A DNA stretch of 64,000 nt from Liquidambar formosana (Eukaryota > Streptophyta > Magnoliopsida > Saxifragales > Altingiaceae): positions 6,029,036 to 6,093,035 of the forward strand of contig CM077833.1 in assembly GCA_039720395.1 (NCBI GenBank), given 5' to 3'. The first letter of the stretch is position 1; each line of letters starts with the position of its first letter. Under the pieces are notes generated by a model. The model ran no database searches and had not been told where the DNA came from. It saw only the letters and a program-made list of their open reading frames with translations. The position numbers and the translations under genes were made by a program. Below are positions 44,181-57,800 of the stretch, piece by piece.

Positions 44181-44882
44181 GCTCCCGTCAGCATTCCTCG
44201 ATTAGACTCCTTCGCCTTCCGGAAGTCTTTCAGAGGTCAAATTAAGTCCGATTTTGACAAAATAAAAGCCAAAACGACCTTGGTTTGATGAGGAACACAG
44301 TTTTAGACATTTTAGGACAAAAATACTTAACCATGGGTGCATGGTTAGGTTTTATAAAGGCGGCTAACTGCTGTGCACTACTGTCGCAAAGCCAGGGTTT
44401 GCACACAAGGTTGAGCCAAATGCTTTCCAAACCAAAATCCAATCTTTTAAAACATGTTTATGATGTAAATAAAACCCAATTGAAATTAAATAAGAGTAAA
44501 TTGAGTGGGTCTTATGAGTCAATTTGAGCAAACCAAGAAAGGGTCTTTTAGCCAACTTGAACCGTTATGAGCCGAATTGATCTTAAACCATTAGTTCATC
44601 AAATTGACTCTATATATAGACTTTATTATCAATATGAACTCTAATTGACAACTTAGAGATCATTTCAAAGTCAAATGGAAAAGATCTGACTTAAAAGACA
44701 ATAATGCCTTTAAAGTCACAAAATCTCTAATTGACTATTGAAACCTCCTCCAAATCAAACCAAAATTCATATGCATAATCCTTAATACCTTAAAAACCTA
44801 ATACAAATGCCTAGACTCAAAAATAAAAAAACCTACATGAAATGATGACCTCTAACTAGGGTGACAAAATTGGGGTGTGACA
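44124..44882 (-). repeat. Tat LTR U3 fragment with palindrome copy 4
   Basis: On the minus strand it starts TGTCACACCCCAATTTTGTC at 44882. It is homologous to U3 of 59988-60790, including the roughly 200 bp missing in the LTR at 13157-16032. It breaks off just after the palindrome. Confidence 0.75.
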
Positions 44883-44940
44883 CATTGGTATGCTTTTTAG
44901 TAGGTTTTTATGCATGTTAGCTAGGTCATTGCATGTAGGG
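44883..44940 (+). repeat. Tat LTR (plus strand), left fragment
   Basis: Contains taggtttttatgcatgttag and gtcattgcatgta as in the solo LTR near 61990-62030. Its continuation lies beyond the LINE at 58569. The left part was removed by the minus-strand U3 fragment. Confidence 0.7.
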
Positions 44941-45048
44941 AATAATAAGAAGAAGAAGGGCCGTAGTAATCAGAAGGCTACCAATTCTCCTACATCCCCT
45001 GGGCCAAGTAAGCTAAGTACTCCTGGTAAGGGGAAGATCACTACCTAA
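44941..45048 (+). pseudogene. LINE ORF1 C-terminal end
   Basis: 36 codons end in TAA at 45046. They are rich in Lys, Asn, Ser and Pro (NNKKKKGRSNQKATNSPTSP, then KGKITT). The frame and the position 13 bp before ORF2 fit the tail of a plant L1 ORF1 (RNA-binding protein). The rest was never inserted, because LINE copies are often 5' truncated. Confidence 0.6.
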
Positions 45049-45061
45049 TTTCTGGTTCTTA

Positions 45062-45224
45062 ATGATTAATAAGGCTTTTTGGAATATTAGAGGCCTCAAT
45101 GACCCTCTTAAACAAAAAGAAGTTAGATCTTTTGTCAAGGATAATAATCTTAGTTTGTTTGGTCTTGCTGAAACCAAAGTTAGAACTGTTAATCTAGATA
45201 GAATTTTTTGCTCTATAGCCCCTG
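45062..45224 (+). pseudogene. LINE ORF2, N-terminal piece (endonuclease start)
   Basis: 54 codons from ATG. It begins MINKAFWNIRGLNDPLKQKE and later has LFGLAETKV, holding the endonuclease Asn and Glu active-site residues. The piece ends at the copia target site, and the frame resumes on the other side at 54894. Confidence 0.85.
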
Positions 45225-46880
45225 TGTTAGGATTATGCCCTAGAGCCAATCATAGAGATGATTGTTTAGGGATTAGGAACAATCATTTGATTTCATTTAT
45301 GTATGTCACATTTATTATTGATTTAATAAAATGGCTTATTCTATTATGTTTATATGCATCATTTATATTTACATAATATGTCCATGGAGTTAAAGTTGAG
45401 AATATGGAATTACAAAGAGTTGTAATTTTGAGACTGTAGATATATCTCTGTACTAAACTCCTAAAGCATTCCTAGTTGAAGGTTCACTATGATGGACAAT
45501 AATGAACCATAGGACTAGCACTTGTTAGGTTGACTCTATAGGAGGATAGCTAGTCTCAAGCTATTTGTGTGGAGACACTACACCCAACAAGTGGGTGCCT
45601 ATTATAAGAATAGGTACACTGAATGTGACCAAAGATATGAGATAAACTGAATGGAGTTTTATCCTGCCTGTCAATCAGTTTCTCATTGTTATAGTGGTAC
45701 AAGTAATCCTTAGACCTGAGACACCATAGTTGCCTTATGTATGTAGCTTTAGAAGTTTGATAACACTAAGTGCAGATCCTATTCAGGGGTCTGCAAAGGT
45801 GTTCATTGGCCCTACTGCTATGTGTATGAAGGCATGTGAGTGATCAACAAGGGATCCATCACTCTCAGGAAAAAGAGAGAGAATGTCTCATATAGCATTC
45901 ATAATATAACTCATTAAATCCATGGCCATGGTAGGATGAATATGAAAAGAGTTTCATGAGTTCATCAATGAGTTGATATCTATGAATGAGTATAAAGTAA
46001 TTGAACTAGGGACTTGACAGACTTCCATGTCCTATTAGTTCAATTGGAGACATTGTGTTGAAGGAAGGATGCAATTGTAACCTATAAACTATAACAGAAG
46101 GGTTCTTTGTAAATGACTATTCACCTCATTAAGGACCACACCATGAGCCATATGCTAGGTGTTACTCATGGTTAGTAGAAGCCCTAATTGATATAAGTGA
46201 GTTATAATCAATTAGGGAATTGGAAGGAGTTCCAATTAGACCCTAAATGGAAAGAGTTCCATTGTGCACACCTTGTGCTATTCTTACTACTTAATGATGT
46301 GAACCCAATGGGTCACACACTGATCATGCAAGAAGGGCTTTAAAGTCTATGAGAGAAAGGGTTTTAGTGAATAAAGAATAGTTCTTTATGGGCCTATTGT
46401 ATTTGATACAAATAATAGGGGTTAATGTGCAATTAAGAGTAATTACACATAACCCTATTAGGGTTTCTTCCCCATGGCCAGCCCCCTTTAGTGGGCTGCC
46501 TATATAAGTCACACTTATGTGTGACATGGCATAAGAGGCTTGCACAATAAACCCTAGCCGTCCAGCCCCTTGGAGGTTCTCTTCTCTCTCTCTCTCTTCT
46601 CCACCTCTAGCAACAACAAGGAAGAAGAAAGAAAGGATTTGAAGCTCTAGCTAGGTGTGGATACCGTTGGAGGCAGCACACTTGGGCTGCTCATTCACCG
46701 CTGTCCGGAATCAAAGCTTGGAGCAAAAAGGAGAAGACAAAAATTCTGTAAGTGTTCTAACCCTCTTTGTAGTTAGGGTTTGATTTTGTGTTATGCATAG
46801 TTAGATTCATGGGATTGGGAATCGTAGGAAAAATTTTATATTCCGCCTTTGTATTTTTCCCTCTTGTTCGATTCCCAACA
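45225..46880 (+). repeat. Copia 5' LTR
   Basis: 1656 bp. TATATAA at 46501-46507 is the likely core promoter, followed by a CT-rich leader (cttctctctctctctcttct) and the R/U5 region ending ttcgattcccaaca. Confidence 0.9.
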
Positions 46881-46881
46881 G

Positions 46882-46894
46882 TGGTATCAGAGCC
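46882..46894 (+). other. Copia primer binding site
   Basis: TGGTATCAGAGCC, one base after the LTR, for initiator Met tRNA. Confidence 0.9.
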
Positions 46895-49800
46895 ATGATT
46901 ATGCATAATACAAAATACATATGGGCTGGTAATTATGGTGTAGTTGAATGATTCAAAAATCTGGAAAATTTTTCTGCATAATTGGTTTTCCTCCATGGCT
47001 GAACTTAGGGTTTGGAACCCTAGGTCAATTCTCTTCTACTCCTCTTCTAATTGATGGTTAAGTGTATCCATGGATGCAATAGGTTGCATAGGGTTTGAGT
47101 TTGGAGAAGAAGAATAAGGAAACTAGGGTTTTATAAAACTGTTATGAACAGTTTTCATGGTTGCCATGAAAAACCGTCATCTTGTTTTGCCTGCCGAATT
47201 CAGAGTTCTTCTCCAAAATTTTCGAGCCATATATGGTTAGAAAGCTCTTTGAATAAGCTTTCCAACCCAACAAACGGTACGTCAATCCGACTTCTGTAGT
47301 GAAAGTTATGAATTTTTTACTACAGGCTGTCTGGAAAGACAGTTTTGCTCGGGAATGATGCAATAGCCACAACTTTGAGTTATTGATGGAGATCAAAGGC
47401 ATGGCAATGGTTGCCACCACTTGGGTTATGTTCTAGACATGGTAGGGAAAGGTTCCCAAGCATTTAGATGCATCATAATTGGATTAAGATGCTAGAACAG
47501 AAGGAAGAAGGAGAAGAACACCATGGAGGCTGAATCTGGGTTTTAGAACCCTAAGGTTCTTGCAATTAATTCTAATTAAAGCTGCTGTATTTATGATGGA
47601 AGATCATTGTAGGATCATTATATATCATGCGTATATGATTTTCTTTAAGTTTCAAAAAGGTTTTGATGGAAAAAGATTCAAAAAGTTTGAAAATTTTTCA
47701 TGAACAGCATAGCAGATTTTCTCTGCAGAAAAGTCATCAATGGAGTTTTGATTAGAACTTGAGTTAGGGAACTCCAAATTGCATGAAACCAATTGCATTA
47801 GTTTCCTAAGACATGTAGGATACTGGGAAAATTCGTTTGGTAGCCTAATTCATTCATCTTGCTGGGTTTTAAATCAATTTCTGACCATGGACAGTGTGCT
47901 GTCAAATTCTGGGCAGCCTACTGTTGTTTTAATTGTTTAGAACAATTGGTGATGATTTGATCATCCAAACCTCTTCTATTAGCTTAGTATTTCATGTAGG
48001 GACATGATACAAAAGCTGGTTTCAATGGAGGAGTCGAATTGATAAGGATTTAGAAGCTATTGTGACCTTCAAGGTCTGCAACAATGGCTCCAGCAATGGG
48101 TTTGGAAACCCTGATTGTTCTTGATGATGGCAGCCACTTCCACCACTTCTCACGTGTCCAGAGGCTTGTCCCACACCCCTAGGATGTTCTCCCATGACTG
48201 GCCATGGCCTCCCACAGTCGTTGGTGGCCATGGCAGCCTAGCCAAGCTCAGGCAGCCCCCTGGTAGTGACGGCTGCATAGAGTTAAGGATGAAACCCTAA
48301 TTTTGAGTTAATGATGAAACCCTAATTTCATTATGGCATTAATTAAAACCCTAATTGGAATATTAATAACCTTAATTAAGAGTTAATGATTGGTCATTAA
48401 ATGACCAATCATGGTTATTGATTGTTAGGGCATAATTAATACCATTAATGATGTCTAGGGTTAGGGTTTTGGAAACCCTAATAAGTGTAATTAATTAAGG
48501 GTAATTAATACCCTATTTGGCATTAATTAAACCCTAATCCCTTTTATTAAATACCATATGAACCTAGGGTTTTAATGATTGGACATTAAATGACCAATCA
48601 TAAGGTATTTAATGATTAGGGCTTGCATTTAGGGTTTAGGGTTTTAGGAAACCCTAATACACTAATTCATCATTTTAATGATTTTATTTAATTCCTATAT
48701 TAATTATTTAATTAATATTGATTAATTTTATAATGTTTTAAATGGTTTAAAACACAATTAGGGATTAAATTAAAATCTGGAAATTCTTAATTAAATGAAA
48801 TTGTTTTGTTTAATTAAGGAAACCCTAATATTGGATATTAGAGTTATTTTAGGAAACTTTACATGTTTTAAATTAATTTGATTAATTGAAACTGTAATGT
48901 CTTAAATGTTAAGACTTTATTTAATTCTGGATATTTTTGTTAAAACCTAATAAGATTAGGATGCATTAATGAGATTAATGTAAATCATTCAAGAGAATTA
49001 CCATAATGCCCATATGTTTTAATGCTTACAGTTTTTCTTTACATTATGCAATGAGATTGTATGTATGTGCTTGGATGATGATTATGGACTATACCCTTTA
49101 AACCAATTGTGATTGGCCGTCTTATGAATGGGATGTTATTATTTACAAGAGTTGTAATTTTATTAAGGTGATGTAATTTATTTGGGGCTTGCATGCCACC
49201 TTCCCTCTCCCTCTCTCTCTATCATTCTCTTATGTACCCCACATTCCCCTTATGTATCCCTTTCTTTAAATTATGTAAATGTTATGTAATCGAGAACGCA
49301 CTAAGGAGCATGGTGGACCCAAAGGAGCATGATAGAGCCCAACAAGCCAATGGTGGAGACCATCAAGCCAAGGGAGCAGATTGAAGGACTTGAAAGCTTA
49401 GAGAAGTGTTTCAAGAAAGCATGCATGTTACGAATGGTTTATTTTACGATCACCTACACCCACCTTAGACCTTGGATTCAATCTATTGGCTTGGATTGAA
49501 TCCTCTCAAAGTCCATAATCATCATAGTGGGAGCTTAAATTTATGAGATAATTGTATTAGCTCCAATACCATAGTTTGGTATATGTTACCTATTCACTTA
49601 GGGACTAATATCAAAATATGGTACTTTATATATGTTGATATATAATAGCATGCGATGTATGATTTATAATAGCATGAGATGTATGATTATAAATAGCATA
49701 ATTTATATGTTTAAATTTTGATACATAGGATGCATGTTAATTTGATGAGACCCTTTAAAACCCCTCTTATTTAATATTAAGTTGAAAATGGAGAAGTCAT

Positions 49801-50330
49801 TAGGGAATGAATTCTTCATTGCCTTCCATCATTATAGGATCATCTAACGTCCCTTAATGTGGGTACCTGGCTGCAGACATGTAGGAGCTACCCATGTTAA
49901 AGACATTACTTGAAACTATCACATATGAGATATCATGGGGTGCCTAAACTGGTATATACCAAGAAACTAACATGTGAGGTATATATTTGGCGAAACATAC
50001 CTGTGTGAATGATGGGTTTAACTTAACTAGGGAAGTATTCCAAGAAACTAACATGTGAGGTGTATGTTCCCTAGAGGCAAAATGATTGGAACTTGCTTAT
50101 GAAGCAATAGACAAAGAGTTGTCTGCTTATTGTGGGTTAGAAGTCAAGAAACTAACATGTGAGGCTTCTAGGTCACAGTGGGACCCCAATCCCCATTAGG
50201 AATGAGATTCCCGAATTCCATTAGAGGGTGTATGGAATTTGATAAAATAGTGGGAGGTACCATATGATTAAAGACCCAATCATTATGGATAAAAATGAAA
50301 TCTAATTCTCTGTTTATGTAGATTACCTAA
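46895..50330 (+). other. Copia 5' leader
   Basis: Long non-coding leader, inverted relative to the minus-strand copies. CCAAT palindromes are at about 48385 and 48572, with telomere-like agggtttagggttttaggaa nearby (48620-48660). The antisense frame 47142-47420 is the counterpart of 26632-26961. Confidence 0.7.
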
Positions 50331-53220
50331 TTACTCACCTCAAAACCCCTATTTCCTAATATATAGGATATTGATAGTTTGACTAAACCCGATTTCTTTG
50401 ATAGACTTAGGAAATTGAGAATTGTTCTTAATTTCAAAAGATTGTTCATATGTTATTAGGCCTTTTCTTAAAGGCCCTCCATAAAACATCCTAAGAAGAA
50501 AAAGACACTATGCGCAATTGGCATCTTGTTGCCATGCTATATGATAGTATTGATGACTAATGAGCTTCAGAAGCAAAATTAGTCAATGCAAGTGCCTTTG
50601 ATGTCCTACATCACATACAAAGGTTGTATTGTGAGTAAAATAATACTATAAAGTATAGTACTTGTAAAGGACTTCTTCTGGACTAGGATGTAATAAAAGT
50701 TGTTTATTAATAATCATTCTTTTGAAAAATGATTAATCACATAGAATAGCTTGAGAAGCTAGATGTGATTTAAAATGGAAGCATAGAGGAAAGCAAATCT
50801 TGAAAAGTCAAAGACAAAGAAATATAATTATTTTGTAGTAAACATAAGGTATTGTAAAGGGAACTTGATAAAGTATCAGTCTTCCTAGAAGAACCAAACT
50901 TTTGAAGTTTTGGTTCATGCTCTAAACTAAATTGTTGGTTAGTTCTGCTTCTTGGTTTTTGGGTTCTAGTATAATTTAAATCGAAGCAGAAAGTTAAGTA
51001 GATAATAAGTTACCTTTAAAAATTTTAATAGAGCAAGAGTTGCTAGATTAATTTTGGGAACTTATTTCTTAACTAAGTCATTTAAGACATTCTAGAAATT
51101 TGATTTCCGAATTTAAATGACTAATTAGAGCGAATGCAACGTATTCCGAGAATACAAGAGATGTAGAGACTCTCATTTAAATGTAACGATTATGACTTGG
51201 TTATGAGATGACCAAACCCATCTTTTACTTGGTGAAGTGAATGAATTACATTTATAATTTGACTATACATTGTGATGTATATAGTCATGTAGAGCATGCA
51301 TTCAATTATAGTAGACTCATCTTAGAATACCATAGCTCAATGGTGAATCTAAGAGAACAAATTGAACCCTATTAAGATATGGTTTGATCCATGATGAGTT
51401 TTACTAATGTATCCATCTAGGATATACCTTAAAATTGCTATATATTGATAATTTAGGGTTCACTCCAGTTTTGTCCCAATTATATCAGATATGATATGGG
51501 AAGAAACCCAACTTATAGAAGTTATGGCTTGGGCTTGTGCTACGTATGTCTGGAAACATAATGTAGACAATCTGGAAATACGGTCAAGTAAGTGTTGAAT
51601 TGTGGTATATCCCAAAAGTGGTTGGGATAGTATTTCTATTACCCTAATGAACAAAAGTTGTCCATTAGGATGTTTGCTGGATTTTCTTGAGAAAGAGTTC
51701 ATTCAAGAAAGATGCAAAAGTAGATAGAATTTATAGAATTGTCTGTAAAGCCACAAACGAACAAAGATCCAACCCTTGTCTCTGTTGAGACAAAACCCTT
51801 AACTACACTACAATCTTTTCATAGATCAAATTGGATATTTCTTAACATAAGAGAGATATTGTATCTCTATTAGAATGTGAAAGAATTGTTCTTTGGTGAT
51901 AAAGATCACCAAGATAATCCTATTGATTATGACTAGACGATGTTTCACATCAACTCGAGAAATGACTAAGAGTCATTAAATCCAATATGGATAGGTAGAG
52001 ACCTAAAAGGCTTGGCTATTTAAGAATGTTTTCAACATAGGCAAAAAGTTGTCTATAAAGAAACTTGTTTGATAATAGTTATGCTGAAATCCATTTGGAT
52101 CTTGTTATCTATAAACACACATTTTGAATATAAGATATGTCAAAAAGAATATAAAGATGTTATATTAAATGGTGAAAAACCATAAAAGTGTGTAAGTTAT
52201 AGAAGTCTATTAATAGACTACAAGGTTCTCATAATTAGAACATCTATAAAGTTGAAGTAATCAAATTGTTTGATTTCTCTCATTGTATAGATGGACCATG
52301 AGTGTATAAAAGGTTAGTGGGAGTGTGATCGTTTTTCTTTATCCTAAGTATAGATGACATCCTAATCATTATGAATGATATATGAATGACATCCTAATCG
52401 TTTTGGTTTTTGGAGAAAAACTAATTCATGAAAGATTTGGCAGAAGCATCCAACAAGATCTATAGAGATAGATCATATAGATTGCTAAGTATCTCCAAAT
52501 CATTAAACATAGTTGAAATGTTGAAGGAGTTCAACATGGAGAATTCTAAGGGAGGTCTGATTTACTTCAGATAAGAATTCATTATTTAAGGGCATGTGCC
52601 CTAGGATAACACAAGTAAGGTTCTTAAAGTGTTAAGAAGCCTTATTCTACACTATGTATTGAACCTGATATCTATTATGTTGTAATTGTTACAAATAGTT
52701 ATCAATCAATTCAAATTTGGAATATTGGATTGTATATGGAAATTGTAAACTCATAGTAGATGGGTATATGGATTTGGATATAATCCATATGGGGTATATT
52801 TTATATTCACTTTAGTTGGTGAAATACTTAATGGAAGAACTGTATGAAAGATACAGTGGATTCCATTATTGAGGGTGAATTAATTGTCGCATTGTCTAGG
52901 AGACTGTTTGGATCTATAAGTTCATTTAGAACTTAGAGTTGTTCCTTCCATTGAGTTGCCCACACCTTGTTTTGTGACAACAATGGGTCTATAGCTCAAG
53001 TATAGGAATCACGGTCTCATCAAAAGTCCAAACACATAGAGTGACAATTCCAAGTGATTAGAGGAATCATTGGAAGAGGTAATAGATACATTACAGAAGA
53101 TATTATCTACATAAGTTTTTGTAGACCTACTGACTATAGCTTTAAAACATAATTGGTTATGTCTAAGACCAACATCTTGAGAAGATAGGTATGCGATACA
53201 TGGTCGATTGGCTTTAGTGC
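50331..53220 (+). pseudogene. Copia gag-pol remnants
   Basis: No long frame. Gag homology is faint at about 50380-50460 (SLTKPDFFD, stop, LRKLRIVLNFK). Integrase-like sequence is near 51300-51900, and RT-RNase H near 52300-52900 is readable only as fragments. The integrase motifs of the sister copies are not in frame. Small minus-strand ORFs here are shadows. Confidence 0.6.
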
Positions 53221-53231
53221 AAGTGGGAGAT
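53221..53231 (+). other. Copia polypurine tract
   Basis: AAGTGGGAGAT immediately before the 3' LTR. Confidence 0.8.
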
Positions 53232-54888
53232 TGTTAGGATTATGCCCTAGAGCCAATCATAGAGATGATTGTTTAGGGATTAGGAACAATCATTTGATTT
53301 CATTTATGTATGTCACATTTATTATTGATTTAATAAAATGGCTTATTCTATTATGTTTATATGCATCATTTATATTTACATAATATGTCCATGGAGTTAA
53401 AGTTGAGAATATGGAATTACAAAGAGTTGTAATTTTGAGACTGTAGATATATCTCTGTACTAAACTCCTAAAGCATTCCTAGTTGAAGGTTCACTATGAT
53501 GGACAATAATGAACCATAGGACTAGCACTTGTTAGGTTGACTCTATAGGAGGATAGCTAGTCTCAAGCTATTTGTGTGGAGACACTACACCCAACAAGTG
53601 GGTGCCTATTATAAGAATAGGTACACTGAATGTGACCAAAGATATGAGATAAACTGAATGGAGTTTTATCCTGCCTGTCAATCAGTTTCTCATTGTTATA
53701 GTGGTACAAGTAATCCTTAGACCTGAGACACCATAGTTGCCTTATGTATGTAGCTTTAGAAGTTTGATAACACTAAGTGCAGATCCTATTCAGGGGTCTG
53801 CAAAGGTGTTCATTGGCCCTACTGCTATGTGTATGAAGGCATGTGAGTGATCAACAAGGGATCCATCACTCTCAGGAAAAAGAGAGAGAATGTCTCATAT
53901 AGCATTCATAATATAACTCATTAAATCCATGGCCATGGTAGGATGAATATGAAAAGAGTTTCATGAGTTCATCAATGAGTTGATATCTATGAATGAGTAT
54001 AAAGTAATTGAACTAGGGACTTGACAGACTTCCATGTCCTATTAGTTCAATTGGAGACATTGTGTTGAAGGAAGGATGCAATTGTAACCTATAAACTATA
54101 ACAGAAGGGTTCTTTGTAAATGACTATTCACCTCATTAAGGACCACACCATGAGCCATATGCTAGGTGTTACTCATGGTTAGTAGAAGCCCTAATTGATA
54201 TAAGTGAGTTATAATCAATTAGGGAATTGGAAGGAGTTCCAATTAGACCCTAAATGGAAAGAGTTCCATTGTGCACACCTTGTGCTATTCTTACTACTTA
54301 ATGATGTGAACCCAATGGGTCACACACTGATCATGCAAGAAGGGCTTTAAAGTCTATGAGAGAAAGGGTTTTAGTGAATAAAGAATAGTTCTTTATGGGC
54401 CTATTGTATTTGATACAAATAATAGGGGTTAATGTGCAATTAAGAGTAATTACACATAACCCTATTAGGGTTTCTTCCCCATGGCCAGCCCCCTTTAGTG
54501 GGCTGCCTATATAAGTCACACTTATGTGTGACATGGCATAAGAGGCTTGCACAATAAACCCTAGCCGTCCAGCCCCTTGGAGGTTCTCTTCTCTCTCTCT
54601 CTCTTCTCCACCTCTAGCAACAACAAGGAAGAAGAAAGAAAGGATTTGAAGCTCTAGCTAGGTGTGGATACCGTTGGAGGCAGCACACTTGGGCTGCTCA
54701 TTCACCGCTGTCCGGAATCAAAGCTTGGAGCAAAAAGGAGAAGACAAAAATTCTGTAAGTGTTCTAACCCTCTTTGTAGTTAGGGTTTGATTTTGTGTTA
54801 TGCATAGTTAGATTCATGGGATTGGGAATCGTAGGAAAAATTTTTATATTCCGCCTTTGTATTTTTCCCTCTTGTTCGATTCCCAACA
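53232..54888 (+). repeat. Copia 3' LTR
   Basis: 1657 bp. TATATAA is at 54508-54514. It differs from the 5' LTR by one extra T near 54840 (aaaaatttttata against aaaaattttata). Both LTRs translate to the same 73-codon chance frame on the minus strand. Confidence 0.9.
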
Positions 54889-54893
54889 CCCTG

Positions 54894-57800
54894 GTTGGCA
54901 GATTGCCCACAATTATCATGCTTCAACTCAAGGGCGCATATGGGTGTGTTGGAATCCTTTGGAGGTGAAGGTGCAGGTTGCTTTCTCTTCTGACCAAATT
55001 ATCCACTGCCATGTCCACTCTCTAAAGGATCAGGAGTACTTCTTATGCTCGTTTGTCTATGCTTCCAATTCTCAGCAGGATAGAGTCTTGTTATGGAATC
55101 ATATTACTTCTCTGGCTGCCACTAACAATTCCGCCCCTTGGTTACTGCTTGGAGATTTTAACACTGTCCGTTATTGCAGTGAAAGTTTTGGGGGAAATAA
55201 CTCCACAAGATCTGCCATTTCTACTTTCCACGACTGTTTGTTACAAGCTGACATTGTGGACATGCCTTTTATGGGCCCTTTATTTACCTGGACTAATAAA
55301 CGTCAAGGTGATGCGCTTATTGCTCGCAAATTAGACAGAGCTCTTATCAATGAAGGTTGGATCGATAAATTTCCTTGCTCAGTTGCTGTGTTTGGCAGTC
55401 TTGGAATTTCAGACCACTCTCCTGTGATTATATCGGGCTCAGTCAGGAAAGATAACATTAAGAAGCCTTTTAAATTTTTTAATTTTTGGACTAATCATCC
55501 TGATTTCCTCAGTGTTGTGCAGAAGTGCTGGGATTTACAGGTCCAAGGTACTCCTATGCTCATTTTACACAGCAAGCTTAAAGCTCTCAAGAAAGAATTG
55601 AAGAAATTCAATGCCACCCAGTATGGCGCTATCAGAGACAAAGTGCAACAAGCTAAGGCTAAGCTTAATAATGCCCAGGTCAATTTGTTGAACAATCCTC
55701 AATTGCAGAATTTTATTATAGAAGAAAGATCCTGCCTTCGTGAATTTGTTGAAGTCTCTTCAGCTGAGGAAGCTTTCCTCAAGCAAAAGTCTCGTATCAA
55801 TTGGCTCAAGCTTGGGGATCAAAATACTGCGTTCTTCCATAAATCTGTCAAAGCTCGTAATGCTTTCAACTCTATCAACAAAATTTACAATAGTGCTGGT
55901 GCTCTTCTATCTTCTCCTAACGAGATCAAAGAGGAAGTTATTTTTTTCTTCCAAAAGCTTCTGTGCACCACCACTGATAACCATCCTAATAGAGCTACTA
56001 TATTGAGCAATCTTCAGGATTTTGCCTGGAAGGAGGACCATTTGAACCATCTTAACAGGCCTGTGACCTTTCAAGAGATTAAGGAAACCCTATTTTCTCT
56101 CCACAATGACAAAGCGCCAGGGCCAGATGGGTTTTCTCCTCTTTTCTTTAAAAAGGCTTGGAATATTGTTGGCAATGATGTTCTTGCTGCTGTTTTCTCC
56201 TTCTTTCAGCAAGGGAAATTGTTGGGGGAAGTCAATGCCACCATTATTGCTCTAGTTCCCAAGGTTCCTAACCCATCCAGAATGGGTGACTTCCGTCCCA
56301 TCTCTTGTTGCAATTCTATTTATAAGTGTATATCTAAAATCATTGCCAACAGGATTAAGCCTTGTCTTCCTAATTTCATTAGCTTAAATCAGTCAGCCTT
56401 TGTTCAAGATAGGAGGATATCAGACAATATTCTTCTTGCTCAGGAGGTTCTCAAGAACTACCATAGACATTTGTACTCTCCCAGATGTGCCATCAAAGTT
56501 GATCTCATGAAAGTTTATGACTTAGTCAATTGGGACTTCCTTATTGAAGTTCTTACAGTTCTCCATACCTCCACTCATGTTATCAACTGGATTAAAGCCT
56601 GTGTTTGTTCTCCAAAGTTCTCTATTTCTATAAATGGTGGTCTTGAAGGCTATTTCCATGGTAGAACGGGTCTTAGGCAGGGTGACCCTCTCTCGCCTTA
56701 CCTCTTTGTTATTGTCATGGATGTTTTCTCTCGGCTTATGGCTCAAGCTACAAGCAACTCTCAGTTTAAATTTCATGCTCGATGTGATAAAATCAGATTG
56801 ACTTACTTGTGCTTTGCTGATGATCTCCTCATTTTTTCTTATGGTTGTGTTGAGTCTATTTCCATTATCAAGCAGGTTCTCACTGAGTTTGAAGCTCTTT
56901 CAGGTCTCAAAGCCAATCTGGACAAGAGTGTGGTCTTTTTTTCTGGTGTGAATAATAATGCCAGGGATAACATGTTACAAGTGTTGGGGTTTACTGAAGG
57001 CAGCCTTCCTGTTAGGTACCTTGGGCTCCCTCTCATCACCAAGAAGCTCTCCAAATCTGATTGCCAACCTCTTGTTGATAGTATTACTAAGCGTATTCAT
57101 TCTTGGAGTTGTAAAAAGTTGTCTTATGCTGGTAGACTTCAATTGCTTAGCTCGGTTCTCTACAGCATTCAAGCGTTTTGGTGTAGCATTTTCATTCTGC
57201 CTAATAGTGTGTATAAGTCTATTGAACAACTCTTTCGTAATTATCTTTGGACTGGTAGTGAAGTTAAACATTCAGGAGCCAAAGTTAAGTGGTCCATGGT
57301 GTGTCTTCCAAAATCTGAAGGAGGTCTTGGGCTTAGAAGATTGAAAGAGTGGAATATTGCTGCCTCTTTTAAACATATATGGAATCTTTTCAGTCAATCT
57401 AGTTCCTTATGGGTGGCCTGGGTGGAAAGCTATCTGCTTAAAGGTGATAGCTTCTGGGCAGTAAAGATTCCAGCTGAGTGTTCTTGGATATGGAGAAGAC
57501 TTCTCAAGGTTAGAGATACAATTAGTCCTTTTATCAAGCATTTTATTGGAGATGGTGCTTCTACTTTTCTTTGGCATGATTTTTGGCATCCTCTTGGTCC
57601 CCTATTCAAACATTTTGGCAGCAGGATTATGTATGATTGTGCTATGCCGTCCCACACTAAAGTTAGTGCTATTGTTGGCGTCCATAGTTGGCACTGGCCT
57701 GTCACTATAACTGCTGATCTCTTGGAGCTTCAACGTGCCACTCCTGCTTCTTTCTCTCCTAATCCTTTAAGAAGTGATGCTATAAGTTGGCTGCCTTCCT

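Larger units (their letters stand above)
45225..54888 (+). mobile_element. Young Ty1/copia element without intact genes
   Basis: 9664 bp from TGTTAGGATT to CCCAACA, with target duplication ccctg at 45220-45224 and 54889-54893. The LTRs are 1656 and 1657 bp; apart from one T indel I saw no difference in the stretches compared. Same family as the minus-strand copia elements. Gag-pol is reduced to remnants, so it must have used proteins made elsewhere. Confidence 0.9.

Noticed and set aside
46324..54552. Identical 73-codon ORFs at 46324 and 54331 (minus)
   Set aside because: They are the same stretch of the two copia LTRs, antisense, with no domain and not open in the older LTR copies.
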